This document shows positions 11,119 to 21,213 of a stretch of 64,000 nucleotides of DNA, piece after piece. The notes under the pieces were generated by a model. It searched no databases, was not told where the DNA came from, and saw only the letters and a program-made list of their open reading frames with translations. This stretch comes from Diabrotica undecimpunctata (lineage: Eukaryota; Arthropoda; Insecta; Coleoptera; Chrysomelidae): positions 72,170,141-72,234,140 of the forward strand of contig NC_092806.1 of assembly GCF_040954645.1 (NCBI RefSeq), written 5' to 3'. The position numbers and the translations under genes were made by a program. Each line of letters begins with the position of its first letter. Positions within the stretch are counted from its first letter, which is position 1.

Positions 11119-12459
11119 ATGGAAAATTTGGAAGTGCCGTGTAAACGCCGAAAAATTGGTCCTCCAACAGTTAATGAAAAAACATTAATATTTAATTGTT
11201 TTAAATCATTTACAGACAAACGTTTATGTGAAAGTGTTGATGAGACCGTTGAGTTAGTTAGCAGTACACTTGGTGTTGGGAAATCTACGATTTACAGAGT
11301 TATTAAAGAAGAGAAATGTGGTAGTTTTCAAATGCCACGTAATGCTCCAGGGAAACCAAAATTTCAAATAGAATATCATTTTAAAGAAGGACTTTGACGG
11401 AAAGTGCATGAATTCTTCTTTAGACAAGAATTTCCAACATTGGATAAAGTTCTTGTCTCAGTTCGAGATGATAAGGATTACCCAGAAATGAGTCGAAGTA
11501 CGTTATGGAAACTTTTAAAAGAAATAGGCTTCCGCTGGAAAAAGAATCCCAGAAAGTCTATTTTATTAGAAAGAAGCGATATTGTCATATGGAAAAGACA
11601 TTTTCTAAGAACCATAAAGGAAATGAGAAACCAAAAAAGAAAAATATTTTATCTTGATAAAACATGGATCAACGAGGGTCATACACCAAATAAATTTTGG
11701 CAGGATGAAACTGTTACAAGTCAAAGGCACGCTTTTGTAAATAACTTATCTACTGGTTTAAACCCACCATCAGGAAAGGGACGCAGGCTGATAATAGTAC
11801 ACATTGGCAGTTCAGACGATTTTGTTGAAGGTGGTTTATTAACTTTTGAATCAACTCGTACCGGTGACTACCATGATGACATGAACGCTGATGTCTTTCA
11901 AGAATGGTTCGAACAAATGATAGATCTTCTTCCTAAGAACTGTGTAATAGTAATGGATAATGCAAGTTATCACTCCAGACTTGTAGAAGGACTGCCCACA
12001 ACCAAGTGGTTAAAAAAAGACTTGCAGAATTGGCTGAGTTCAAAAAATATTACGTACCATCCCGGATCTATAAGAAAGGAACTTTATTCGTTGTGTGCCC
12101 TTCATAAAGAAAAATTTAAAAAATACGAAATTGATGAAATTGCCAAAAATCGTGGAATGACAGTACTTAGATCCCCACCATATCATTGTGAATTAAACCC
12201 GATTGAACTGGTATGGGCACAGATAAAGAGTGAAGTTTCAAGAAAAAATACCACTTTTAAAATTCATGATGTTAAACAGTTGTTTTTGGAGGCCGTAAAT
12301 AATGTAAAACCTGAAAACTGGGAAAAGGCAGTAAATCACACTATTAAAGAAGAGGAAAAAATGTGGAAGCTGGACAATATTACTGATAAAATGATCGAGC
12401 CAGTTATTATAAATCTTGTTTCTGAAAGTTCATCTTCTAAATCTGATTTGGATTTGTAA
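11119..12459 (+). pseudogene. Sailor-like (DD82E) IS630/Tc1/mariner transposase with one premature stop
   Basis: From the ATG at 11119 the frame runs about 446 codons to the stop at 12457-12459, broken only by a TGA at 11395-11397. The N terminus holds a helix-turn-helix ('STLGVGKSTIYRVIKEE', about 11257-11310). The DDE domain shows 'YLDKTWINEGHT' (about 11650-11685), 'VMDNASYHSRLVE' (about 11950-11988) and 'CELNPIELVW' (about 12187-12216). By my count 82 residues separate the second D from the final E, the spacing of the Sailor (DD82E) group. The usual E after the first D (LDET) is K here. The C-terminal tail is acidic and serine-rich. Terminal repeats were not found. A relic of the same family lies at 41068-42241. 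Confidence 0.85.
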
Positions 12460-13725
12460 CAAGTAGCTGTAAGTTTTATATTAATATTTTTATTCATCTA
12501 TTTAACATACCTTAGACGGTTTTAAAAACTCTTTTTCTCTTTTGTAATTTTTAAAAATTAAAAAAAATGTGAATTTTTTAAAACCCTTTTTAAAGAGGTG
12601 TTTGATAAAAGAGGTCACTTTTGTTTACATACACATAACACTTTATAACACTGAAATAATTCATTTATTTTTTACAATTATTCAAAGTAATTTTTCAATT
12701 AATCTTGAGCACGCCCATGGAGTGGTCGGAGCTACCAGTTAAAATTATGCTAATTACTCTCTCGTTCATAAAAATAAACTATAATAGTGTCCTAAATATA
12801 TTAGTGAAAGACAAAAATACTGGCTTTATAACAATATAAAAGCAGTCTTAGGAGCACATTGTAAATTTACAAATATTTTTAATTATGTGAAAGATATTAA
12901 TGTTTTAAGCAAATTGTAGCTATTAATGTTTTGTAAATCCTATTTACAAATTGTAAAATATGACATTCTTACCTAATTGTGAACCTAATAATTAATCAAA
13001 AATACTGTTTAGATTTAAATATCTCTGTATTAACTATGATACAGCTAATAACTGAAAGTGGTCGATGCTGTTATCAATAAAATAAAAAAAATTAAATGTT
13101 TATTGGTTTGCCTTTTTAATGATGATTTTTTATCCACCAATGTGAATGTGATGAGAAATTTTATTATATCGTAATTATATTACTTATCTCTTTGTTACGA
13201 AATTTTATTAAAGATTTGATCTTTTCAAATAAAGACATAGCTGTATCTTTTGTCAAGGAAAACCTTTCAAAGAAGTATAAATCATCATATTATTTTAAAC
13301 AATTCATCCATTCTCTGTGAACTTTTGAGTGTGGCGTACATATATAAATTTATCTTTGGATTATTTCGAACTTAAAGAAGGTATCAGCATCATTTTAAAT
13401 TTGAAAAAAATAATATTTAAAAAAAACTTTTACACTTAAAGTGGACTTTTAATTTATTTAATGTTCACTGTAAATTGATAATGATATCGGGCGTAATTAA
13501 ACAGACAAATTTATATTGTTATTAATTGGATGGGATGACATTTACGACTTTTATTAAAGATATACTTTTTTTTACTTTTTATTTATTTTCTGTTATTTTT
13601 CAAGTTTTTAATTTAAACTTGCTTAGAGTAAATACATGATGACTAAAAACGAATTGATCGAGAGTAGTAAATCGATATAAGACCCGCTATTCTTTAACGC
13701 CACCCCTGACGCCTTCTGCTTATGG
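12460..13725. other. No gene; AT-rich spacer
   Basis: About 1.3 kb without a recognisable gene. The last 50 bp before the errantivirus (13680-13729) are noticeably GC-richer and continue after it (21210-21250), so they are one original sequence split by the insertion; I do not recognise it. Confidence 0.45.
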
Positions 13726-13729
13726 CGCT

Positions 13730-13920
13730 ACTTAAAGGTTTAAACTCACGAAGGTACTTTTTAAAAAGACCCTTTATTAACTTTTACAACTATACTGCAC
13801 TGCTTTATTGATTGAAAATAACTGAATTTAATTACAATACTATTTCTTTTATATAAAAATTAAATGCTGACAAAACTGTTGATTTGGTTTGCTGACCTCC
13901 GGGGTTACTGCACCGTAATT
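13730..13920 (-). repeat. Errantivirus 3' LTR
   Basis: 191 bp, matching 21019-21209 with one mismatch. Read in element orientation it begins AATTACGGTG and ends CCTTTAAGT. The outer flank is the CGCT target duplication; the inner flank is the purine-rich tract at 13921-13933. Confidence 0.95.
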
Positions 13921-13933
13921 TCTCCATTCCCTT
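13921..13933 (-). other. Polypurine tract of the errantivirus
   Basis: In element orientation the bases just before the 3' LTR read AAGGGAATGGAGA, purine except for one T. This is where plus-strand DNA priming is expected for an LTR retroelement. Confidence 0.7.
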
Positions 13934-15557
13934 AGGAAGTTTTGTGAGGGATGAACAAAACTGAAGGTATGGATTCTGGATCGGCTGTATCTTCTTCTTC
14001 GGTTGTCTTCTTTTTCCATATCTCTCGTAATTTGTAAACCAAAATAATGATAGCCAGGATATATATTGGTGGTGTCCATAGATGGTAATGGTCCATTGTT
14101 TTTAAAGACACGGGTTGGAGTCTTTCTTCTTCCGTTGAGAGTTTATGTAGTTCATCTAACTGGATTCTATCTAATTTTAGAGGCTTTACTGTTGGATTTT
14201 CTCCTTGAAGACTAATTTTTATTTTTGGCAGGGTTAACGGTTCTTCTTTTATTGTTGCTTTGGAGTTGATGTAAACTTCGTTGTTGGTTCTGAGCTCACA
14301 TCCTGGGGGTAGTTCTATTAGAAATGTTCCTCTGAGTACTTCAATTTTGGAAGTAGAACAGTGGGTGGAGATTTTAGTAGCTTTTGAGAAAACAGCAATA
14401 TAGTGAGCTTCCGATACTTTTTGGATAATTGTTGTGCTAATTGTGATCGGCACGTTTTGACAATGGGCGGCATCATTGGATAATTTTAGGATTTGATTGA
14501 TGCAGTCGTCAGTTTCTGTATTTTCTTGCGGGAACTTCTCTGGACAAATGAATTTCTTTGGTTCACTCTTTCTGCATGGTAGGTCCATGTATTGAAAAAG
14601 TTCTGAGTTAGAAGCTAAATATGGTCCAGGTGGAATAATTATTGTGTTATTTATGGTTGGAAGTGAATATAGATGAAAATATGTGAATACTTTGGAATAA
14701 AGAATGGGAAAATGTAAGATAAAGACTAGAGAGTGGTTGGAGTAGTAACCATCTACTTCTACTATCTCGTAATATCTCATCAGGTCTTCTTCTTCGAGGT
14801 ATGGTAGCTGAGAAGCTGGATGATGTTCTAGCATTTTCTGGATGGTCCATCTTATTTCGTCTGGTTTTATAAGTCCATTATGAAGAGTTTTGATTTTTGC
14901 GAATGTGATTGCTGTCTGTAGGTCATCTTATATTTGGATAATGGTTTGTAAGGCTAAATTCATCTGGTCTAAAACGTTTCGAACTTGCATGTAATGGTTG
15001 AAATCAAAGACGAATTGGTTTAAGTCTGTTCGGATTTTGTTGGTTTCTGCGGCTATTATCTCTTGATTGTGGGTTAGTAGTGTCACTGTCTCGTTATAGT
15101 TGTTCATTATTTTCTTATTAAGGCTTAATTGGTTATTAATGTTGTTAATAATATTTTGTTGATTGAGTTCAAGTGACTGAATTCCTGCATCGTATCTTTC
15201 TGCGTCTTCTTGATCCAAGTTTCCTGAGATGGATTTTATAATATTTCCTAATCCATTGATAAGACCTCTTTTATTTCTGGTTGCTGGATAAACTGAGTCG
15301 AGTTTCTCTTGGACTGTTTTAAGAAGATACTGCAATGTTTTGTCGAAGTTCTGTAGACTGTCGAAGTACGGCTGACTTAGTCCATTTTCTATAGCTGTAG
15401 TTGTAGTTTGATATTGATATGCCAATGTTTCGATTTCCTGTGCCATTGGTTCCAATTGGAAATAGTGGATGAAATCATGGGTGCTGGTTTGGATTCTGGC
15501 TTCTCCAAGCTTAACTGGGAGGATCCCTGGATTGTCTCGAAGGTCCTGGATTTTCAC
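13932..15557 (-). pseudogene. env: Errantivirus envelope glycoprotein, F-type, one premature stop
   Basis: One frame spans about 541 codons and overlaps the end of pol by 47 nt. It is interrupted by a TAA at 14928-14930; both sides are in the same frame, so this is a single nonsense change. Visible features are a furin-like RNKR site followed by a glycine-rich 'GLINGLGN' fusion-peptide-like start (about 15255-15280), a long Asn/Gln-rich heptad region behind it, several cysteines in the second half, and a membrane segment 'YILAIIILVY' (about 14040-14070) with a basic cytoplasmic tail. There is no good ATG or signal peptide at the start; an acceptor-like TTTACAG ends at 15583, fitting the spliced env mRNA known for this group. 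The stop should give a truncated, unanchored product. Confidence 0.88.
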
Positions 15558-18500
15558 TTCTTGGGCTGTTACTGAGATACATCTGTAAAGTATTTTTGCG
15601 GTTAGTTTTTATTGGTGGTTGATGTTTAATATTTTTCTTATGCACCGTAGTATCTTGGGTATCAACAGTAACAGGATTGTTGTTTTGGACTATTTTAGGT
15701 GAAAATCTGGGGAGCAGTTTGTTTCGTTTTACTGTTTTTCGAGTGTATATTTTCGTGCTGGGTTTATATGTTATCGGAGAGTGTCGTTTTTCGTTTATCT
15801 TTTCAATGTTTTTCTGTTTGCTCTCTTGCAATTTCTTATTTATTTCTTTATACATCTCTTTTGTTTTCAATCTGTGCTCCTGTGTGTAATTATTTATCAG
15901 TGTTTTATTAATGTCAATATCGAATGGATCTTGAGCATCTATGTGACCATTAAGGACGTTGATGGGCTTCTGTTTGGTAGCTGAGTGAATAGAATTGTTG
16001 TATGCCATAATGGCGTATAGCATCTGGTCTTTTATGTTAAGTGTTTTCTTTTTTTCTTTTAATATTCGAAGATGCTCGATGATTGTGGAGTGAAAGCGTT
16101 CGATCATTCCATTGGATTGCGGGTTATCAGGTGTTGTGTAGTGGATTAAGATCTTGTGAGTGTCCACGAATTCTTGAACAAGTCCATTTTTAAATTTAGT
16201 TCCACTATCAGAAATTATCATATGTGGTAGTCCATGGTGGGTGATGAATAGCAGGAATGCGTTTAAGATGTTAATCGCGTTTGATCCTTCTATTGGGTAC
16301 GCTTGACCGTATTTTGAAAATGCGTCGATGATGGTAAGGAATTTTTGTCCTGCTGCTTGAAATGTGTCTATGTGAACAATTTCCAGTGGTTTCGTTGGTG
16401 TTGGAGTTAACATAAACTTCGGTTTTTCTGGATTTCTGTCGTATTTGTTTGTTTGACAAGTATCGCAGAGATTAATATAATCTTCTATATCCTTTTTCAA
16501 CGTTGGCCAGTAATGATGTTTTCTGATTTGAATTTCTGTTTCATTAATTCCTCTATGATTTGTCTTTCCTTGGTGATAGTCTTGTACGATGGTTTTCTGT
16601 CTTTCTGGACTGCTTATATCTTCAAGTAAATTGTTACATTTTACAAGATCAAATGCAGAATTCTTGAATGTTTCTCGAAGTATGTTGCAGACAGACTGGT
16701 AGAGTTCATCAGTTTCGAATAGGATGGCATATTTCTTTTTTGTATCGACGTAGTTCCTGAAGAAATTAAAAATATCGTTTTTCAGGTCGTTTTTATCTAG
16801 TTGGACGTGCATTCTTTTCTTTGTTAGAAAGCACTGTTCTGTTATAGGTTTTGCAGGATTGTAATTTACCAATTTGAATATGATTTGGTTGTTGTAACAG
16901 TTCAATGGTCTTTCGCTGATTGGAATTCCGAGTATTGGGTTTTCCTCTGTAGAATGTTGGGTACCATCTGTGTTGTTGTCTTGTTGGTATAGCGATTTTG
17001 TTGGCTGACTGTCAATCTTTTGGTTTTCTTCTTGTAGAAGTTCGTCTATTACTTTCATTTCTTCTGCAGTTAGGCCGGATGTTTGTTTTTCTTTGATAAT
17101 TTCGTCTAAGTTAACCATAGGATCTTCTTCATCTGGATCACATACTGAGTTTGGATGGTTGATCATAGATATGTTGTCATCTTCTTTTCTGGATAATAGA
17201 CTGATTATTTCTTCTACGTGTTCGTCAATGGTATTTACTTCTTTAGTGTGGATTTCGACACGGGATAATGCATCAGCGTTCGTATTGGATTTTCCTTTTT
17301 TGTATATGACTTCATAATCGAATTCTTCGAGTTTTAGTCTCCATCTAACAAGTTTCGAGTTCGGATCTTTTAAAGAGAATAGCCATTGAAGTGGTCGATG
17401 ATCGGAGAGAATTTTAAACTTCCTTCCAAATAAATAAGGTCGAAAATATTTAGTAGCCCATACGATTACAAGCATTTCCTTTTCGATGGTAGAATATTTA
17501 AGCTCGGTCTCGTTCAGTGTTCTTGATGCATATGCAATGGGTTTGTCTTGTCCTACAGGACCCTGTGACAGGATAGCGCCTATAGCAAAGTTGCTTGCAT
17601 CTGTCGTGAGATTGAAAGGTTTCGTAAAATCCGGATATTGTAGAAGTGGTTCGTTGGTTAACAGGTTTTTGCAGATTTTGATACAGTTTAGGAATTGTTC
17701 TGTGTGTTCTATCTTGGCATCTTTCTTTAAACATGAGGTGAGTGGTTTTGTTATTTTTGCGAAATCCTTAATGAACTTTCTGTAATATCCAAGTAGTCCT
17801 AGAAATCCTCTAATCTGCTTAGTAGTATTTGGTATGGGATAGTCTATGATGGCTTTAATTTTGCTTGGATTTGGTTTTTTTCCTTCACGAGTTACGACGT
17901 GGCCCAAGAATTCAACTTCTTTTTTTAAAAATTCGCATTTGTCTATCTGTATCTTGAACCTAGTTTCTCGTAGTCTTTCAAAGATTTTCTTAAGGTTGAC
18001 CATGTGTTCCTGAAGTGAGGTTGAGTATACGATTATGTCATCCATGTATACTAGGCAGATTTCTCCTATGAGTCCTTTAAGCACATTGTCCATTATTCCC
18101 TGGAATGTAGAGGGTGCATTCTTTAAACCAAAAGGCATTCTAAGGTATTCATAATGGCCATTTTCCACGTTAAATGCTGTTTTCTGTATATCTTCCCCTG
18201 CCATTTCTATTTGGTGAAATCCACTGGCTAGATCGAGGGTGGAAAAGTATTGACAGCGTCCGAGTTTATCAAGGATGTCCGTGATATTTGGAATGGGATA
18301 CCTATCGTCTATAGTCTTCTCATTTATCTTTCTGTAATCGACTACGATTCTCCATTTAATTTTTCCAGAGGCGTCTGGTTTTTTTGGTACGACCCAAATT
18401 GGAGATGACCAGGGTGATTGACTTGGTCTGATGATGCCTTGGTCCAGCATTGATGTGATCTGTTTTTGAACCTCCTCTCGATGTACGTGTGGATATCGAT

Positions 18501-19452
18501 ATGATTTTGTGAAAACTGGGACTTCATCCGTTGTTCGTATGTGGTGTTTTATTTGATTTGTAAATGTTAAAGTATCATCAGGATTATGGAATATATCTGC
18601 AAATTTTCTGCATAAACGTCTGATGTGCATCTCTTCTTCTGGATTTAGATGATCTGTTCTGATGAGAGGATCGCTATCTATTATTGTTTCTGTTTCCATT
18701 GGAATGATGTCCGAGGTATACAGGTGATATTCATGAAGATCTATTGGATTGCTTCTAACAGGATCGGTGAGTGCTACTTGAATAGGTTCATCAGTATTGT
18801 TGATCATTTCGGTCCAGGCTAGCTGATTGCAGGCTTCGCTGAGAGTTTCTCTTAGAGTTGCCCCTTGTATTTCTTGTTTTGGTATAAGTATGGTGCCTTT
18901 TGTTTGTTTTACTGGAAGTCTTACTTGTGTGATTGTTCTGGGTTCCAATTGAATTGTATAAAATTGTGTTTTGTTGGTTTCATAATAAAAGATAGGGAGA
19001 ACTGAGTGTGCTGTAGTTAGTGTGGATGCTGGGAAATTAAGATTTGCTTGTAGAAGTTTTAAGTTATCGAGGCCGATAAGACCATCAAATGTTTTGTGGA
19101 ATTTAAAAAGGTAGAATTTTAAATTAATATTAGAGTTAAATTCTGGGAAGATTGGAATTTCAGCACAATATTCCTGTGAATGGTTTTGAAATATTGAACT
19201 GACTACAAACGGTTCATGTTTGATAAAATTTTTATAAAATTTGAATGCAATTTCGGGGTTAAGAAATGATTTGGTTGCCCCTGTATCAAGAAGAAGTTTA
19301 AGGGGAGGATTTTTAATTTCGATATATGGAAGTTCTTTTTTATCTGAATACGAATTGAGTTCGATTACGTTTCTTCGTTTTCCTCTTGGAGTTTTGGAAA
19401 ATTTACATCTTCTTCTTCGTATTGGGCATTTTGGTAATCTTCTACGTGGTAG
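15511..19452 (-). CDS. pol: Errantivirus Pol: protease, reverse transcriptase, RNase H, integrase
   Basis: The frame is open from 19452, inside gag, to the stop at 15511, about 1313 codons without a break. Order of domains: aspartic protease with 'LLLDTGATKSFL' (about 19275-19310); RT with 'YRKINEKTIDDRYPIPN' (about 18275-18330), 'MPFGLKNAPSTFQ' (about 18100-18140) and the catalytic 'LVYMDDIIVYS' (about 18030-18062); RNase H with 'LTTDASNFAIGAIL' and 'LSDHRPLQWL'; integrase with a zinc-binding H/C region ('HHYWPTLKKDIEDYINLC'), then the D-D-E core ('HIDTF', 'ISDSGTKF', 'SNGMIERFH'). It has no initiator of its own and should be made by -1 frameshifting from gag. All catalytic residues I can check are present, so pol looks functional. 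Confidence 0.95.
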   Translation of the reverse strand, partial: LPRRRLPKCPIRRRRCKFSKTPRGKRRNVIELNSYSDKKELPYIEIKNPPLKLLLDTGATKSFLNPEIAFKFYKNFIKHEPFVVSSIFQNHSQEYCAEIPIFPEFNSNINLKFYLFKFHKTFDGLIGLDNLKLLQANLNFPASTLTTAHSVLPIFYYETNKTQFYTIQLEPRTITQVRLPVKQTKGTILIPKQEIQGATLRETLSEACNQLAWTEMINNTDEPIQVALTDPVRSNPIDLHEYHLYTSDIIPMETETIIDSDPLIRTDHLNPEEEMHIRRLCRKFADIFHNPDDTLTFTNQIKHHIRTTDEVPVFTKSYRYPHVHREEVQKQITSMLDQGIIRPSQSPWSSPIWVVPKKPDASGKIKWRIVVDYRKINEKTIDDRYPIPNITDILDKLGRCQYFSTLDLASGFHQIEMAGEDIQKTAFNVENGHYEYLRMPFGLKNAPSTFQGIMDNVLKGLIGEICLVYMDDIIVYSTSLQEHMVNLKKIFERLRETRFKIQIDKCEFLKKEVEFLGHVVTREGKKPNPSKIKAIIDYPIPNTTKQIRGFLGLLGYYRKFIKDFAKITKPLTSCLKKDAKIEHTEQFLNCIKICKNLLTNEPLLQYPDFTKPFNLTTDASNFAIGAILSQGPVGQDKPIAYASRTLNETELKYSTIEKEMLVIVWATKYFRPYLFGRKFKILSDHRPLQWLFSLKDPNSKLVRWRLKLEEFDYEVIYKKGKSNTNADALSRVEIHTKEVNTIDEHVEEIISLLSRKEDDNISMINHPNSVCDPDEEDPMVNLDEIIKEKQTSGLTAEEMKVIDELLQEENQKIDSQPTKSLYQQDNNTDGTQHSTEENPILGIPISERPLNCYNNQIIFKLVNYNPAKPITEQCFLTKKRMHVQLDKNDLKNDIFNFFRNYVDTKKKYAILFETDELYQSVCNILRETFKNSAFDLVKCNNLLEDISSPERQKTIVQDYHQGKTNHRGINETEIQIRKHHYWPTLKKDIEDYINLCDTCQTNKYDRNPEKPKFMLTPTPTKPLEIVHIDTFQAAGQKFLTIIDAFSKYGQAYPIEGSNAINILNAFLLFITHHGLPHMIISDSGTKFKNGLVQEFVDTHKILIHYTTPDNPQSNGMIERFHSTIIEHLRILKEKKKTLNIKDQMLYAIMAYNNSIHSATKQKPINVLNGHIDAQDPFDIDINKTLINNYTQEHRLKTKEMYKEINKKLQESKQKNIEKINEKRHSPITYKPSTKIYTRKTVKRNKLLPRFSPKIVQNNNPVTVDTQDTTVHKKNIKHQPPIKTNRKNTLQMYLSNSPRSENPGPSRQSRDPPS

Positions 19453-20861
19453 TCATCTGAATATGCGTCCTGATTTGGATAGTAGTATGTCTGTTCTCCA
19501 TAGTAGGCATCGGTATCGTTTTCGTCTTGTTGTTCAATATTGAATAGCTCCTCTACGGTGAACTTTGGGGTGTGTGGTTGCGGTTGCTGCGGCCTAAAGT
19601 TTCTGAAGCTTGAACCTCTGTTATGTCCCGTTTGGCGTGTACTTATAGACATCGGTGTTGGTTTGTACTGTTGTGGTGGTCTGCTTGCCCATGGGTTAGG
19701 TCTTGGAGGTTGTGTGTTTGCCATGAATTGTTGCCTTGGTTGTTGGAATCGAGCGGGTTGTATTGGCCATCTTGGGGTAAATGTTGGTCGGAACGGTGCT
19801 GGATTACTTCCGAAAAATTGTTGATGTAACTGTGGCCTGGGCATGGGTTGTTGCCATTGTGGCGGTGTTGTGAACTGCGGCTGTCTCTGGGGTTGTGTGT
19901 GGGTAGAATTCTTATTTGGCAATGAAAAATTGGTTGTTTTCTGCAAATACCTAATATTGTTTTCTTCTTGGATGAATTGAAGAGCGAAAGCAAGATTTGT
20001 AGGCCTCATTGATCGTATGGTTGATCCCATTGGTTCTCGTAATCCTGCTAAGAACGTAGTTAGGGCCTGTTGTTGAAAGAATTCCTTTTTGCTCCTCTTT
20101 ACATCTGCATTGTCGGTATGTAGTTCGATGTGGTTCGAAATTGTGTTTAAAAGTGACATTACTTTCTCGTGAAACTGTTGAGGAGTTTCGTTGGGTCCTT
20201 GCCTTAAGTTTACCATGTCTCTTGTAAGCGAATTTTCATTACGTTGATCGGCAAAGTTTTGAATTAGTATTGTCCTTATCGTGGGCCAATCTTTACACCC
20301 ATATACGGAAATGATTTCTCGAGCTCTTCCTTTAATTTTATTCATTACACCTCGAGTTATTATGTGATTTTGGAAGTTATCGGGATTATTGTGATCCCAG
20401 AAATGATTAAGAAGCATTGTAGTAACTTCAATGAAGTTGTGAAGTTCATTAGGGTTACCATCGTAATCAGGCACGATGGAAAGATCTTTATTGACGTCGA
20501 AAACTAGAGCGGGAGCGGGTGCCATGGCCATAGTATTTAATTCACTAGCGGGAGTAATAATTATAGATGGTATATCTAAGCTATTTAAAGTATTATCTAA
20601 AGAACTAACGTTGGTTTTTAAACTAAATTGAGAAGCTGAGTTATTTTGCAAAATAGAAGCAGCACCAGGTTCGATAATCGATTCACTAATAGTTGAAAGA
20701 GAATTACTAATTTTAAAAGATGAAGCTTGTGAAGCAATTAAATTATGATTAGAAAATATTTTAAATTTGCTTACAGATAAATGATGATGCTTGGGTGCAT
20801 TTCTTTTCGAAGGAACTGGTTTCTTTTCTTCTTTCGCTTTCTTTTTATCGTCTTTCGTCAT
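19365..20861 (-). CDS. gag: Errantivirus Gag
   Basis: A 498-residue frame starts at ATG 20861, about 160 nt inside the 5' LTR, with a lysine-rich N terminus. The middle ('DYDGNPNELHNFIEVTTML' region, about 20400-20480, through 'LNTISNHIELHT') resembles the capsid-like part of gypsy-group Gag. The C-terminal third is rich in Pro, Gln, Arg and Phe, then in acidic residues and tyrosine. No CCHC zinc knuckle is present, as is usual for errantiviral Gag. The end overlaps pol by 88 nt, containing a slippery heptamer. No frame damage is seen. Confidence 0.92.
   Translation of the reverse strand: MTKDDKKKAKEEKKPVPSKRNAPKHHHLSVSKFKIFSNHNLIASQASSFKISNSLSTISESIIEPGAASILQNNSASQFSLKTNVSSLDNTLNSLDIPSIIITPASELNTMAMAPAPALVFDVNKDLSIVPDYDGNPNELHNFIEVTTMLLNHFWDHNNPDNFQNHIITRGVMNKIKGRAREIISVYGCKDWPTIRTILIQNFADQRNENSLTRDMVNLRQGPNETPQQFHEKVMSLLNTISNHIELHTDNADVKRSKKEFFQQQALTTFLAGLREPMGSTIRSMRPTNLAFALQFIQEENNIRYLQKTTNFSLPNKNSTHTQPQRQPQFTTPPQWQQPMPRPQLHQQFFGSNPAPFRPTFTPRWPIQPARFQQPRQQFMANTQPPRPNPWASRPPQQYKPTPMSISTRQTGHNRGSSFRNFRPQQPQPHTPKFTVEELFNIEQQDENDTDAYYGEQTYYYPNQDAYSDDYHVEDYQNAQYEEEDVNFPKLQEENEET
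19398..19404 (-). promoter_or_regulatory. Candidate -1 ribosomal frameshift site, A_AAT_TTT
   Basis: In the gag frame the mRNA reads GTA AAT TTT CCA, so AAATTTT sits in the X_XXY_YYZ register required for tandem -1 slippage. It lies within the 88-nt gag-pol overlap, about 33 nt before the gag stop, and pol is in the -1 frame relative to gag. No downstream stem or pseudoknot was modelled. Confidence 0.75.
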
Positions 20862-20999
20862 ATAAATTGATTTCTACTCTTTAACTCTGGATTTTCGTTG
20901 ACTTCTGGGGTTGAACGGCCGTAGTTTTCCCTGGAAGTTGGTTGGTTCGTAGCGGGTAAACGTTTAAGAACGACGAGGATCTTCTGTAGACTCTCCCAC

Positions 21000-21020
21000 T
21001 ATCTTACTGCACTGTGCCAC
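21000..21020 (-). other. Putative primer-binding site of the errantivirus
   Basis: Directly after the 5' LTR, and overlapping its last base, the element-strand sequence is TGGCACAGTGCAGTAAG. A TGG start is expected for pairing with a tRNA CCA end. I could not assign the tRNA. Confidence 0.5.
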
Positions 21021-21209
21021 TTAAAGGTTTAAACTCACGAAGGTACTTTTTAAAAAGACCCTTTATTAACTTTTACAACTATACTGCACTGCTTTATTGA
21101 TTGAAAATAACTGAATTTAATTACAATACTATTTCTTTTATATAAAAATTAAATGCTGACAAAACTGTTGATTGGGTTTGCTGACCTCCGGGGTTACTGC
21201 ACCGTAATT
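21019..21209 (-). repeat. Errantivirus 5' LTR
   Basis: 191 bp, identical to the 3' LTR except for one base. It is followed on the right by the CGCT target duplication at 21210-21213. The promoter for the genomic transcript is expected here, but I could not identify a clear TATA box in it. Confidence 0.95.
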
Positions 21210-21213
21210 CGCT

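Larger units (their letters stand above)
13730..21209 (-). mobile_element. Errantivirus (Ty3/gypsy LTR retrotransposon with env), nearly intact
   Basis: A 7480-bp element on the minus strand: 5' LTR 21019-21209, gag, pol, env, 3' LTR 13730-13920. The two 191-bp LTRs differ by one substitution near 13885/21174 (gattTggt versus gattGggt). Both flanks carry CGCT (13726-13729 and 21210-21213), a 4-bp target duplication typical of errantiviruses. Gene order, the gag-pol -1 overlap, a pol of 17.6/297 type and an F-like env identify the group. LTR identity implies a recent insertion. The only coding lesion I see is one nonsense codon in env. Confidence 0.95.

Noticed and set aside
15677..15984. Plus-strand open frames opposite errantivirus pol (also at 17093-17785 and 19540-19829)
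   Set aside because: They are antisense shadows of pol and gag, rich in Phe, Leu and Cys, with no family resemblance.
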